Source: Bradyrhizobium sp. DOA9 (GTDB taxonomy: Bacteria > Pseudomonadota > Alphaproteobacteria > Rhizobiales > Xanthobacteraceae). Taken from it: 64,000 nt of DNA. Location: positions 5,958,741-6,022,740 of the forward strand of contig NZ_DF820425.1 in NCBI RefSeq assembly GCF_000617845.2, given 5' to 3'. Under the pieces are notes generated by a model that was given only the letters and a program-made list of their open reading frames with translations, did no database searches and was not told the DNA's origin. Below are positions 28,967 to 36,930 of the stretch, piece by piece (position 1 is the first letter of the stretch; every line of letters begins with the position of its first letter). A program made the translations under genes and the position numbers.

Positions 28967-29845
28967 TCACGCCGCCTTGGTCGTCACGCCCGCTGCCATC
29001 GGCAGGCCCTGCTCGATCGGCAGCGAGGGATCGCGCGACCATTCGTTCCAGGAGCCGAAATACATCCGCACGTCCTTCACGCCGGCGTTCTTCAGCGCCA
29101 GGAAGGTGTTGGAGGCGCGCGCGCCCTTGAAGCAGTAGAGATAGACCGGCGTGGTCGGCGAGATGCCGACGGTGGCGCATTCGGCCAGAATCTCGTCCTT
29201 GGACTTGAAGCGCGGGCCTTCGGCGGTCGGCTTCATCATGCGATACCATTCCAGCCACACGGCGCCCGGAATGCGGCCCTTGCGCGGGCAGAAATCCTTG
29301 CCGTAGGGCGAGGAGCTATCGCCGATCCACTCGTCGACGTCGCGCACGTCGAGGATAGCGATGCCCGGCTTGCCGACGGCACCGAGCATGGTCTTGGCAT
29401 CGATCAGGATCTCGCTGGCTTCAGGCACGATCGCGAACGAAGCCTTCACCGGCGTCGGCACGTCCTTGGTCACCGGGAAGCCCGCCGCCGACCAGGCATC
29501 GAAGCCGCCATGCAGCACCTTCACCTTGGGATAGCCGAGCATGGTGAGCAGGTAATAGCCGCGGCAGGACTGGCCGAAGCCGGAATTCATCGACTGCTCG
29601 TAGATCACGGCGGTCTCCTTGCCCGACAGGCCGGCAGCGCCGAACGCATCGGCGAATTTCGTCTTGAGCTCGGCCATGCCTTCCGGCGTCGAGGTCGCCA
29701 GGAACGTAAAGATCTCGTGCACGTTCACGGCGCCCGGCAGGTGCCCGGCGGCGTAAGCATCGGGATTGCGGGTGTCGATGACGACACACGGCTCTAGCTT
29801 CAAGAGATCGGCGAGTTCGACGGCAGTGATCAGGACGTCAGTCAT
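28967..29845 (-). CDS. Thiosulfate sulfurtransferase, two-domain rhodanese
   Basis: A 292-residue protein with two rhodanese domains. The N-terminal one (residues 1-125) has CVVIDTRNPDAYAAGHLPGAVN. The C-terminal one (about 145-285) carries the active-site loop C238-FKGAR, a six-residue loop typical of sulfurtransferases. Such enzymes move sulfane sulfur from thiosulfate or persulfides to acceptors. Context with OsmC and an acyl-CoA-dehydrogenase-like enzyme on the same strand suggests a shared sulfur-related role. The gap to the upstream gene is 48 bases and the start has GGAGAGG, so it is the last gene of a three-gene operon. Confidence 0.9.
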   Translation of the reverse strand: MTDVLITAVELADLLKLEPCVVIDTRNPDAYAAGHLPGAVNVHEIFTFLATSTPEGMAELKTKFADAFGAAGLSGKETAVIYEQSMNSGFGQSCRGYYLLTMLGYPKVKVLHGGFDAWSAAGFPVTKDVPTPVKASFAIVPEASEILIDAKTMLGAVGKPGIAILDVRDVDEWIGDSSSPYGKDFCPRKGRIPGAVWLEWYRMMKPTAEGPRFKSKDEILAECATVGISPTTPVYLYCFKGARASNTFLALKNAGVKDVRMYFGSWNEWSRDPSLPIEQGLPMAAGVTTKAA

Positions 29846-29893
29846 GGCAGCCTCTCCGTTGAGGTTGGTGGGTCTTCGGGTGGACTCGTAGAT

Positions 29894-31006
29894 TCAAGAA
29901 TCGGCGAGCATCTTGCGCAGCTGCTTGGTGGCCGGCGTGACGATCGCGACGAAATAGGCCTCGCGCAGACGCCGCTGCGCGCGGTGGCTCTTGAGGTAGC
30001 CGCGTGCGCCACAATGCAGCATCGCTGCATGTGCCGCCGCGACGCTGGCCTCGCCGGCGCGAAGCCGGAGCGCGATCACCTTGCGCCAGTAGGTCTCCTC
30101 CTCGTTGTAGGGATCGCGCGCCAGCGTCATGGTCTCGGCCTCGAGCTCGGCGGCGAGTTCGCGGAACTGCACCGGCTGCTGCGGCAGATAGCGGTTGATG
30201 TGCCCGAGGGGCGCGTCGACCTCGCCCATGATGTCGATGCAATCCTTGATCAACCCCAGCGCCATGCCGGCCTGGAGCAGGATGAAGCCGGCGCGGATCT
30301 TCTTGACGAAGGGCGCGGCGGGATCGGCGAGGATCAGCTCGTCCGGCACGAAGGCGTCGCGGAACTGCACGCCATAGGTGCCGGTGCCGTCCATCGCGAG
30401 GAACGGCTTGCACGGCGTCAGCGTGATCGCGGGGTCGGAGCAATCCGCCAGGAACATGACAGTGCCCGCATCATCCTCGCGCTCGAAGATGGTGCCGAAA
30501 TAATGGTCGGGACCGAGATTGGAGACCCAGGGCAGCGCGCCGCGCACGATGTAGCCGCCCTCGACCTTGCGGCCCTTCAGCTTGAGCTTCTCGATGCCGA
30601 AGAAGCTCTTCATGGGATTGGAGAGCCCGGTGCCGCCGAGCACGCGGCCGGTCGAGAAGGCATCGCCGAAGCGCTTGGCGAGCTTCACATTGGTGGAATT
30701 CGCCGCGTACCAGACCAGCGTGTTCTGACACCACGCCATGAAGGCCGTGGCACCGCAGACCTGGCCAATTTCGGCCATTGCCTGAACGGCACAGCGCAGG
30801 TCCGCCGGTCCTTCATGCGGCACGTGGCTGCCCCACGCCCCGACCGCACCGAACTTGCGCAGCACCTCGGCCGGATAGACCGATCCGTCGTCGATTGCAG
30901 CGGCCAGCGGCGCGAGCTCTTCGCGCGCGATCCGCGCCACCTCGCCCGCAATGGACGGTGCGGGCTGATCCAGAACGTCGGCCATCGATAAAGCCAGTGA
31001 ACCCAT
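29894..31006 (-). CDS. Acyl-CoA dehydrogenase-family flavoprotein
   Basis: A 370-residue member of the acyl-CoA dehydrogenase superfamily. The N-terminal helical domain (IAREELAPLAAAIDDGSVYP), the central beta domain and the C-terminal helical bundle (LLQAGMALGLIKDCIDIM, AAAHAAMLHCGARGYL) are recognisable. I see no acyl-CoA dehydrogenase catalytic Glu context I can trust, and the protein resembles the branch with flavin monooxygenases (SfnB/DszC-like) at least as much as true dehydrogenases. Substrate unknown. The start has GGGAGA five bases upstream. It lies 35 bases after the OsmC gene. Confidence 0.78.
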   Translation of the reverse strand: MGSLALSMADVLDQPAPSIAGEVARIAREELAPLAAAIDDGSVYPAEVLRKFGAVGAWGSHVPHEGPADLRCAVQAMAEIGQVCGATAFMAWCQNTLVWYAANSTNVKLAKRFGDAFSTGRVLGGTGLSNPMKSFFGIEKLKLKGRKVEGGYIVRGALPWVSNLGPDHYFGTIFEREDDAGTVMFLADCSDPAITLTPCKPFLAMDGTGTYGVQFRDAFVPDELILADPAAPFVKKIRAGFILLQAGMALGLIKDCIDIMGEVDAPLGHINRYLPQQPVQFRELAAELEAETMTLARDPYNEEETYWRKVIALRLRAGEASVAAAHAAMLHCGARGYLKSHRAQRRLREAYFVAIVTPATKQLRKMLADS

Positions 31007-31041
31007 GATCGTCTCCCGCACCCTGTCCTGATTGCCGTCTG

Positions 31042-31584
31042 CTAGATGCCGACCTCGAGATTGACCGGCCGGGTGAAGGTGTTGGCGACCGGCGACCACT
31101 TCTTCACATGGGCGACCAGCGCGTTGATCTCGTCCGGCGAGATGCCCTCGCACTCCATGTCGACCTTGACGCGGACGTCGGTGAATCCGACCGGCTTGTC
31201 GGAGACATCGCCGGTGCCCCAGACCGCGGTGATGTTGAGGTCGCCTTCGAGCTCCAGCTCGAGCTTGTTGACGATCCAGCCGCGGTGCACGGCGTTGGCA
31301 TGCAGGCCGACCGCAAGGCACGAGCCGAGCGCGGCGAGCGAGGCCTCCGACGGATTGGGCGCGGTGTCGTCGCCCAAGAGACCCGGCGGCTCGTCGACGA
31401 TGTAGGGCTGCAGGTTGCGGATGTAGTTGGCGTGGCGGAATTTGCCTTCCGCGACCGTCTTGCACTTCAAGGTCTTGATGACCTTCGGATTTGCCTTGCC
31501 GTTGGCAATCAGTTGCTCGAGCCCGTTCTTGTCGATGGGCGCGAGGCACCCCGTCAGCACTGTCTTCTGGACGACGGCAGTCAT
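31042..31584 (-). CDS. OsmC-family protein with one peroxidatic cysteine missing
   Basis: A 180-residue OsmC/Ohr-fold protein and first gene of the OsmC-dehydrogenase-rhodanese operon. The family core NPSEASLAALGSCLAVGLHANA holds Cys89. The second family cysteine, normally in a CPVSNT motif, is replaced: the sequence reads KKWSPVANTF with Ser164. Without the pair the usual thiol peroxidase cycle is doubtful, so a different role, perhaps binding or transfer, should be considered. The start has GGGAGAAG close upstream. A TetR gene is divergent with a palindrome between. Confidence 0.87.
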   Translation of the reverse strand: MTAVVQKTVLTGCLAPIDKNGLEQLIANGKANPKVIKTLKCKTVAEGKFRHANYIRNLQPYIVDEPPGLLGDDTAPNPSEASLAALGSCLAVGLHANAVHRGWIVNKLELELEGDLNITAVWGTGDVSDKPVGFTDVRVKVDMECEGISPDEINALVAHVKKWSPVANTFTRPVNLEVGI

Positions 31585-31620
31585 CAGTCTTCTCCCTGGC
31601 AGAAGTGGAAATCGGTAGGA

Positions 31621-31635
31621 TACCGAACGGTCTGT
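31621..31635. promoter_or_regulatory. Candidate TetR operator upstream of the OsmC operon
   Basis: TACCGAACGGTCTGT contains ACCG-AA-CGGT, a short palindrome of the type bound by YxaF/AcrR-like TetR proteins. It sits 37 bases upstream of the OsmC start and between the divergent genes. Only one clear site is seen. Confidence 0.5.
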
Positions 31636-31831
31636 TTCCTTGCATGGAGCGTGCCAGAGCCGACGAAAAACAAAAGGCGAAGCTTTGGAGCCGCTTAAGC
31701 CTCCCTGCCTGCGGATTGATCAGCCGGCCTTTGCTCAAACGCGATGCAGACCGGCCCGCTCTTGCGAATCTTTTCAGCGCTAAACAGATGCGGCTTGCTG
31801 ATGCGGCACGGCTGCGGGTAAGTTTGAGTCC

Positions 31832-32479
31832 ATGGCAAAGACGTCATCGAAAAAGAATTCGCCCCACGCCGCTGCCGGCGACGACGAATCCGCACGAGGC
31901 CGCCTGCTCAACGCGGCGACGCATCTGTTCTGCAAGAACGGCATCAACGCCACCGGCATCGATGCGATCATCGAAGAGGCCGGCACCGCCAAGACCACGC
32001 TCTACAAATTGTTCGGCTCCAAGACCAACCTCGTCAACGCGGTGCTGGAGAGCGAAGGCAAGCAATGGCGCGAATGGTTCATTGGCGCCATGGAGCAAGG
32101 CGGCGGCGATGCGCAGGCGAAACTCACGCGCATCTTCCCCGCACTGAAGAGCTGGTTCGCCGAAGAGCGCTTCTACGGCTGCCCCTTCATCAACGCCGTC
32201 GGCGAGCACGACAAGGACGCCAAGCAGTTCCGCAACATCGCGCTGAAGCACAAGAAGATCGTGCTCGGCCATATCGAGAAGCTCGCCGGTGAGCTCGGCT
32301 CGGCCGAGCCCGCCGTGCTGGCGCACCAGCTCGGCCTCATCATCGACGGCGCCATCGTCGCCGCGATGATCTCGCGCGACCCCGGCGTCGCGGACACCGC
32401 AGCTCTCACCGCCGGCCCCCTGCTCGGACAGGCCAAGGCGAAGAGGAAGCGCGCGGCGGAGCAATTGGAGACGGTGTAA
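31832..32479 (+). CDS. TetR-family regulator
   Basis: A 215-residue regulator with a basic N-terminal tail (MAKTSSKKN), an HTH at residues 22-68 (RLLNAATHLFCKNGINATGIDAII, then TAKTTLYKLFGSKTNLVNAV) and a C-terminal ligand domain with FYGCPFINAVGEHD, a segment found in the YxaF/LmrA-like branch. It is divergent from the OsmC operon and probably represses it. The inducer is unknown; two Cys residues (in LFCKNG and YGCPF) could allow redox sensing, but that is speculation. Confidence 0.88.
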   Translation: MAKTSSKKNSPHAAAGDDESARGRLLNAATHLFCKNGINATGIDAIIEEAGTAKTTLYKLFGSKTNLVNAVLESEGKQWREWFIGAMEQGGGDAQAKLTRIFPALKSWFAEERFYGCPFINAVGEHDKDAKQFRNIALKHKKIVLGHIEKLAGELGSAEPAVLAHQLGLIIDGAIVAAMISRDPGVADTAALTAGPLLGQAKAKRKRAAEQLETV

Positions 32480-32536
32480 TCGCCCATGGCCCGATAACCG
32501 CCCGGGCGTAGCGGCTGTAGCCCTCTGGATCGTGCT

Positions 32537-33976
32537 TTAGCTGCTCGTCACCTGCCGGACCGGAGGCGGCTTCCAGGTCCCGTTGATGATCGAAGGCGAC
32601 TTCTCGTTGGGCCAGTACATGCGCAACATCAGCACGAACTTGCCGGCGGGCGCAGGAAGCCAGTTGCTCTCCTTGTCGGAGCCTGGATTGTCCTTCTGGA
32701 TGTAGAGGTCGACCGAACCGTCCGGATTGGCTTTGAGGTTCTGACGGGCGCTGATCGACTGGCGGTTGATCGGATTGGCGACGAAGAAATAGTTCTCGTC
32801 ATACATCGTCAGCGACCAGAAACCGCCGACCGGAGGAAGCTGCCCCTTCGGAAAGCGCATGACGTACTTGTTGCTGCCGACATAGTCTTTCCCGTCGGCG
32901 TCCTTCTGCGATGTCGGATAGCACGCATCCTGAATTCGGTTGGCGCCGAGGCCGATGGCCGTGACCAGGGCGCGGTTGAAATAATTGGTACCGTAGACGC
33001 CGGCTTCGGCGTCGAAGGCCCAGCCGTTGACATTCCTGATCGCCTTGTTGACCTTGAACTGCAGCATGATGCGGTCGAATGCCACCTGCGGGACCCGCTT
33101 GGCGAAGGCAGCATCGAACTTGCTCGCGTCGAAATCCTTGCCGGGGACAAGACCGATCTTCGCGAATTTGGCGACCTCAGGCGCATCCGCGGCGGCCGGC
33201 GGATTGCGCTTCATCAATTGCGCCAGAAGCGTGAAATAGGCGGCGGCATCCATGCGGTTGACCTGGTCGCGAACTGCCGTCTTCATGTCGATCGACGCAT
33301 CGGCCTTGCCTGCCGGAGGCGTATAGGACTTGCCGTAGGCGCTGAGCGGCACGAGCTTGAACTCGTCCTGCGCGGCATGCACGGTTGCATAATCTTCCGG
33401 CGTGCCGGTGCAGTAGATGCGGCCCAGAATCCACACCATGCTCGTGGGTGATTTGTATTCCTTGATGCCGGCGGGAAGCGTTCCCTTCCAGCCCGGGCCG
33501 GTGATCGCGTAGGTCTGCGCCCTGGTGCCGGTGGTGCGCTTGCCAGGGACCTGGAAGACGTTGGTCCAGCCGTCCAGCATCGGAAACAGGAAGTAACGGT
33601 CCTTCATGTCAGGCATGGTCAGGACCCAGGGTTCGTCTCCCACGTCGATCCAGGCGGTCGTGTAGAGGGTATCTGCGTTGGGTGCGGTGACGTCCTTGAA
33701 GCTGGCATCAGGGTATTTGCGCAGCTTGACGAACTGCCCCATCGGCCCACGCGTGCCCTCTGGCGCCGCGACGTTGGTCATCACGCGGCGGGTCATTTCC
33801 ATCGTCACAAGCGGATAGCCGTAGATATAGGCGTCCTGGGCGAGCCAGAAATCTTCGCCACCCTCCAGGGCCCTGACGACAGGACCGTCAAACTCGGCGC
33901 GTGCCGTGCGGGACATCACAAGCGACGATACGGCGGCGCTGAACACGGCCAGCGCCTGGCGACGGTCAATTGACAT
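32537..33976 (-). CDS. Exported DUF1254/DUF1214 protein
   Basis: A 479-residue protein with a Tat-like or Sec signal (IDRRQALAVFSAAVSSLVMS, cleaved near ARA). The DUF1254 domain (about 40-190) contains YIYGYPLVTMEMTRRV and FKDVTAPNADTLYTTAWIDV. The DUF1214 domain (about 370-475) contains GFWSLTMYDENYFF and the closing SNWLPAPAGKFVLMLRMYWP. These paired domains occur in many proteobacteria; the function is not established. The start has GGGGGG five bases upstream. It stands alone between a TetR and a LysR gene. Confidence 0.88.
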   Translation of the reverse strand: MSIDRRQALAVFSAAVSSLVMSRTARAEFDGPVVRALEGGEDFWLAQDAYIYGYPLVTMEMTRRVMTNVAAPEGTRGPMGQFVKLRKYPDASFKDVTAPNADTLYTTAWIDVGDEPWVLTMPDMKDRYFLFPMLDGWTNVFQVPGKRTTGTRAQTYAITGPGWKGTLPAGIKEYKSPTSMVWILGRIYCTGTPEDYATVHAAQDEFKLVPLSAYGKSYTPPAGKADASIDMKTAVRDQVNRMDAAAYFTLLAQLMKRNPPAAADAPEVAKFAKIGLVPGKDFDASKFDAAFAKRVPQVAFDRIMLQFKVNKAIRNVNGWAFDAEAGVYGTNYFNRALVTAIGLGANRIQDACYPTSQKDADGKDYVGSNKYVMRFPKGQLPPVGGFWSLTMYDENYFFVANPINRQSISARQNLKANPDGSVDLYIQKDNPGSDKESNWLPAPAGKFVLMLRMYWPNEKSPSIINGTWKPPPVRQVTSS

Positions 33977-34089
33977 ATCGGCCCCCCTTTTGCCTCGAAC
34001 CTACCGGGAGGAGGTCCCCGTTCTTTGACATGTATCAATGAAGCTGGGTGGCCGGCACGCGGTCATCCCGCGCCTGCGGCCATGTCAGG

Positions 34090-34998
34090 CTAGGTCTCGG
34101 CCAGCTGCATCAAGGCCTGGCGAAACGCCAGCGCGGCTGGTCCGAACGGCTCGTCCAGCCGGTGCGCGAGATAGGCTTCTGCGGCAACCTGGCTGCGCCG
34201 TCCGAGAGCGGTGGTGGCAAGCCGCATAAGGCGCCTTTCCTTCAGATCGCGCTCCACCTGCCAGAACGGCAGGCGGCCCCAGCCGAGGCCAGCGAGGATC
34301 ATCGCGTGCTTGGTGTCCTGATTGGTGACCCGGCAGGTCTGCGGCGACAGAACACCGAACATGCGTCCTTCGGTCAACGGCGTCGGGTCGGACAGAACGA
34401 TCTGCAGATGATCCGCCAGATCCTGAAGGCTGATCGTGCTGTGCGATTGCCGCCTCGCCAATGGGTGCTTAGCGGAAACGACGGCAACCTGCTCCACCGA
34501 CGAGATCGCCTCGAGCGCGATCCGCGCGTCGCGGAAATCCTCTCCCACCACGATCGCCAGCGAACTGCGTTTGTCGATCAGCGAGGCGATCGGTCCACCC
34601 AGCGGCTCGACCGCAAGCCTGATCGAGACCGAGGGATAGGCGGCGCGCATCTTCGTCAATGCCGCGCCAACCTTGCCGATCGGAAACAAGGTGTCGACCG
34701 TCAAGGAAAGCTCGAGTTCGACTCCCTCGCCAAGGCCCCGGGCTCTCGCCCGCATCGCGTCCACTCTGAGGAGAATGTCACGTGCGTTGGCGAGCAGTGA
34801 CTGCCCCTCAGGCGTCAATACGGGCCGATGACCCGTGCGATCGAACAGCGCAAGACCCAGCTCGGCCTCCAGATTGGCGATGGCATGGCTGATGGCGGAC
34901 TGGACACGGGACAGCCGAGCGGCGGCCGACCGGAAGCTCCCGCATTCCGCCACCGTCACGAATGTTCGCAACTGATCAAGCGTCAGCACATCCAGCAT
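34090..34998 (-). CDS. LysR-family transcriptional regulator
   Basis: A 302-residue regulator. The winged HTH is at the N-terminus (LDQLRTFVTVAECGSFRSAAARLSRVQSAISHAIANLE, residues 7-44), followed by the linker helix and the periplasmic-binding-like effector domain (from about residue 90). It is divergent from a quinone reductase and MFS pair and is likely their regulator. A TCGAT-N7-ATCGA palindrome lies just upstream. The effector cannot be inferred. Confidence 0.92.
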   Translation of the reverse strand: MLDVLTLDQLRTFVTVAECGSFRSAAARLSRVQSAISHAIANLEAELGLALFDRTGHRPVLTPEGQSLLANARDILLRVDAMRARARGLGEGVELELSLTVDTLFPIGKVGAALTKMRAAYPSVSIRLAVEPLGGPIASLIDKRSSLAIVVGEDFRDARIALEAISSVEQVAVVSAKHPLARRQSHSTISLQDLADHLQIVLSDPTPLTEGRMFGVLSPQTCRVTNQDTKHAMILAGLGWGRLPFWQVERDLKERRLMRLATTALGRRSQVAAEAYLAHRLDEPFGPAALAFRQALMQLAET

Positions 34999-35009
34999 GA
35001 TCTATCCAG

Positions 35010-35026
35010 TCGATCAAACTCATCGA
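35010..35026. promoter_or_regulatory. Candidate LysR binding palindrome
   Basis: TCGAT-CAAACTC-ATCGA is an exact interrupted palindrome lying 11 bases upstream of the LysR start and 74 bases before the quinone reductase gene. It fits a LysR recognition site, although it is not a textbook T-N11-A box. Confidence 0.5.
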
Positions 35027-35100
35027 TCTTATCGCGCTACCGCCGATCATGCACAGACCTATTTTGGCTCCCAGCCCACCTGCGAGAGCGAGGAAGGAAA

Positions 35101-35727
35101 ATGACGAAAGTCCTGGTGCTGTACTACTCGTCCTACGGCCACATCGAGACGATGGCTGAAGAGATTGCCCGGGGTGCACGGGAAGCCGAAGCCGAAGTTG
35201 CCATCAAGCGCGTACCGGAAATTGTTCCCGACCACGTCGCGCAAAAGGCCGGATACAAGCTCGATCAGCGCGCCGAGACCGCTGCCGTGGCCGAATTGCC
35301 GGACTACGACGCGATCATCTTTGGCACGCCGACGCGTTTCGGGAACATGGCCGCGCAGATGAAGAACTTCCTGGACCAGTGCGGCGGCCTGTGGTTCGAG
35401 AACAAGCTCGTGGGCAAGGTCGGCAGCGTCTTCACATCCACGGGCAGCCAGCATGGCGGTCAGGAAAGCACCATCCTCTCCGTGCACACCGTGCTGCTGC
35501 ACCTCGGCATGGTCGTGGTCGGGCTGCCCTACACATTCAAGGGGCAGATGCGCATGGACGAGGTCACCGGATGCTCGCCCTACGGCGCATCGACGCTCGC
35601 CGACGACGGCAGCGGCGGGGATCGTCGCCCCAGCGCCAACGAACTGGCCGGGGCACGCTTTCAGGGACGCCATGTCGCCGAGATTGCTCGCGCCTTGGCC
35701 GCTGGGCGGCTCAAGGAGGCGGCCTGA
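35101..35727 (+). CDS. wrbA: NAD(P)H:quinone oxidoreductase, WrbA type
   Basis: A 208-residue flavodoxin-fold FMN enzyme that reduces quinones by two electrons and so avoids semiquinone radicals. It has the FMN phosphate loop YYSSYGHIETMA, the GTPTRFGNMAAQMKNFLDQCGGLW block and the FTSTGSQHGGQESTILS motif, all typical of WrbA. The start has AGGAAGGA four bases upstream. Its TGA overlaps the start of the following MFS gene by one base, so the two are translated together. Regulation by the divergent LysR is likely. Confidence 0.95.
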   Translation: MTKVLVLYYSSYGHIETMAEEIARGAREAEAEVAIKRVPEIVPDHVAQKAGYKLDQRAETAAVAELPDYDAIIFGTPTRFGNMAAQMKNFLDQCGGLWFENKLVGKVGSVFTSTGSQHGGQESTILSVHTVLLHLGMVVVGLPYTFKGQMRMDEVTGCSPYGASTLADDGSGGDRRPSANELAGARFQGRHVAEIARALAAGRLKEAA

Positions 35728-36926
35728 TGGCGGCGGCCGCACCTGCCCCGTCCTTGCGAGATCGACATTGGCATGTGGTGAGCATCGTCGTGGGCTCCGG
35801 CATCGTCGCCGCGATCCAGGTGGGCAAGGCTGCCATCGCCACGCCCATGCTGCAAAAGGACCTGGGCCTTGACCTCGCCGCTGCCGGGTGGCTGACCGGG
35901 ATAATCGCTGTTCTCGGCCTGTTGGGCGGTATCCCTGCCGGCTCCCTCGTCGCCCGCGCTGGAGATCGGCAAAGTCTCATTCTCGGCCTTGGGCTGCTCA
36001 TCCTTGGCGCCGTCATCGGCGCGATCGCAACCGGCTATGCGGTCCTTCTCGCATCGCGCATCCTGGAAGGTTCAGGTTTCCTTCTGATCATTGTTGCGGG
36101 ACCGGCGATCCTGAACAGAGTAGTCCCGTCCGGGCAACAAGACGTTCCGCTTGCCCTGTGGAGCTGTTTCATGCCGGCCGGCATTGCGCTCGCGATGCTC
36201 GTCGGGACGTTCTTCAGCGACTGGCGCGCTCTGTGGTGGGGCAGCGCCGGTGCTGCGGCGATCGCCATCGCGGCGGCTTGGATGAATATTCCGGCTGCCC
36301 CGAAGCGGATCTCGGCATCGTGGCGGCGCACGATGTTGGACGCCATGCGCGTAGCGGCAAGCAAGGGCCCGCTTCTGCTGGCCGGATGCTTTGCCCTCTA
36401 CAGCCTGATGTTCTTCGCGCTGTTCAGCTTCCTCCCGGTGCTGCTGATGGAGCGGATGAACATCCCCCATGGCACCGCCGGCATGCTCAGTGCTCTTGCC
36501 ACCGCGAGCAACATCATCGGCAATGTCGCGGCCGGCTACCTGCTTGCGCGTGGCGCCAGGCATTCGATGCTGCTCGTCGCGGCCTGTCTGGCGATGGGGT
36601 TTTCCGCTCCTGGGATCTTCCTGCAGATGTTCGGCGATACGCCCACGCTTCTGCTGTGCATCCTGTTCGCGGCGGTCGGCGGCCTGATGCCGGCCGTCCT
36701 GATCTCATCGATCCCCTTGCTCGCGCCATCCGCGGCACTCATTCCTGTGGTCACCGGTCTGGTCATGCAGGGCAGCAATCTCGGCCAGGTGGCCGGACCT
36801 GTTGCGGTCGGAAGTGCGGTTGAGGCCTATGGGTGGACGGCCGCACTGGCCATCATGCTGATCGCCGCAGCGCTTGCCGCCGTCGTCGCCGCATCCGCGC
36901 GCTTCGATGACACCACCACCCGCTGA
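35727..36926 (+). CDS. MFS transporter
   Basis: A 399-residue major facilitator with twelve hydrophobic helices. The loop between helices 2 and 3 reads PAGSLVARAGDRQSLIL, a version of the family signature. Its start overlaps the wrbA stop (TGATG), with AAGGAGG inside wrbA. Co-expression with a quinone reductase suggests export or import of a quinone-like or aromatic compound, but the substrate is not known. It converges on the trmJ fusion gene with a 4-base gap. Confidence 0.88.
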   Translation: MAAAAPAPSLRDRHWHVVSIVVGSGIVAAIQVGKAAIATPMLQKDLGLDLAAAGWLTGIIAVLGLLGGIPAGSLVARAGDRQSLILGLGLLILGAVIGAIATGYAVLLASRILEGSGFLLIIVAGPAILNRVVPSGQQDVPLALWSCFMPAGIALAMLVGTFFSDWRALWWGSAGAAAIAIAAAWMNIPAAPKRISASWRRTMLDAMRVAASKGPLLLAGCFALYSLMFFALFSFLPVLLMERMNIPHGTAGMLSALATASNIIGNVAAGYLLARGARHSMLLVAACLAMGFSAPGIFLQMFGDTPTLLLCILFAAVGGLMPAVLISSIPLLAPSAALIPVVTGLVMQGSNLGQVAGPVAVGSAVEAYGWTAALAIMLIAAALAAVVAASARFDDTTTR

Positions 36927-36930
36927 GAAC

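Noticed and set aside
29894..31738. A 614-codon frame suggesting a fusion upstream of the acyl-CoA-dehydrogenase-like gene
   Set aside because: The upstream part is out-of-frame OsmC sequence; a clear ribosome site and ATG at 31006 separate the real gene.
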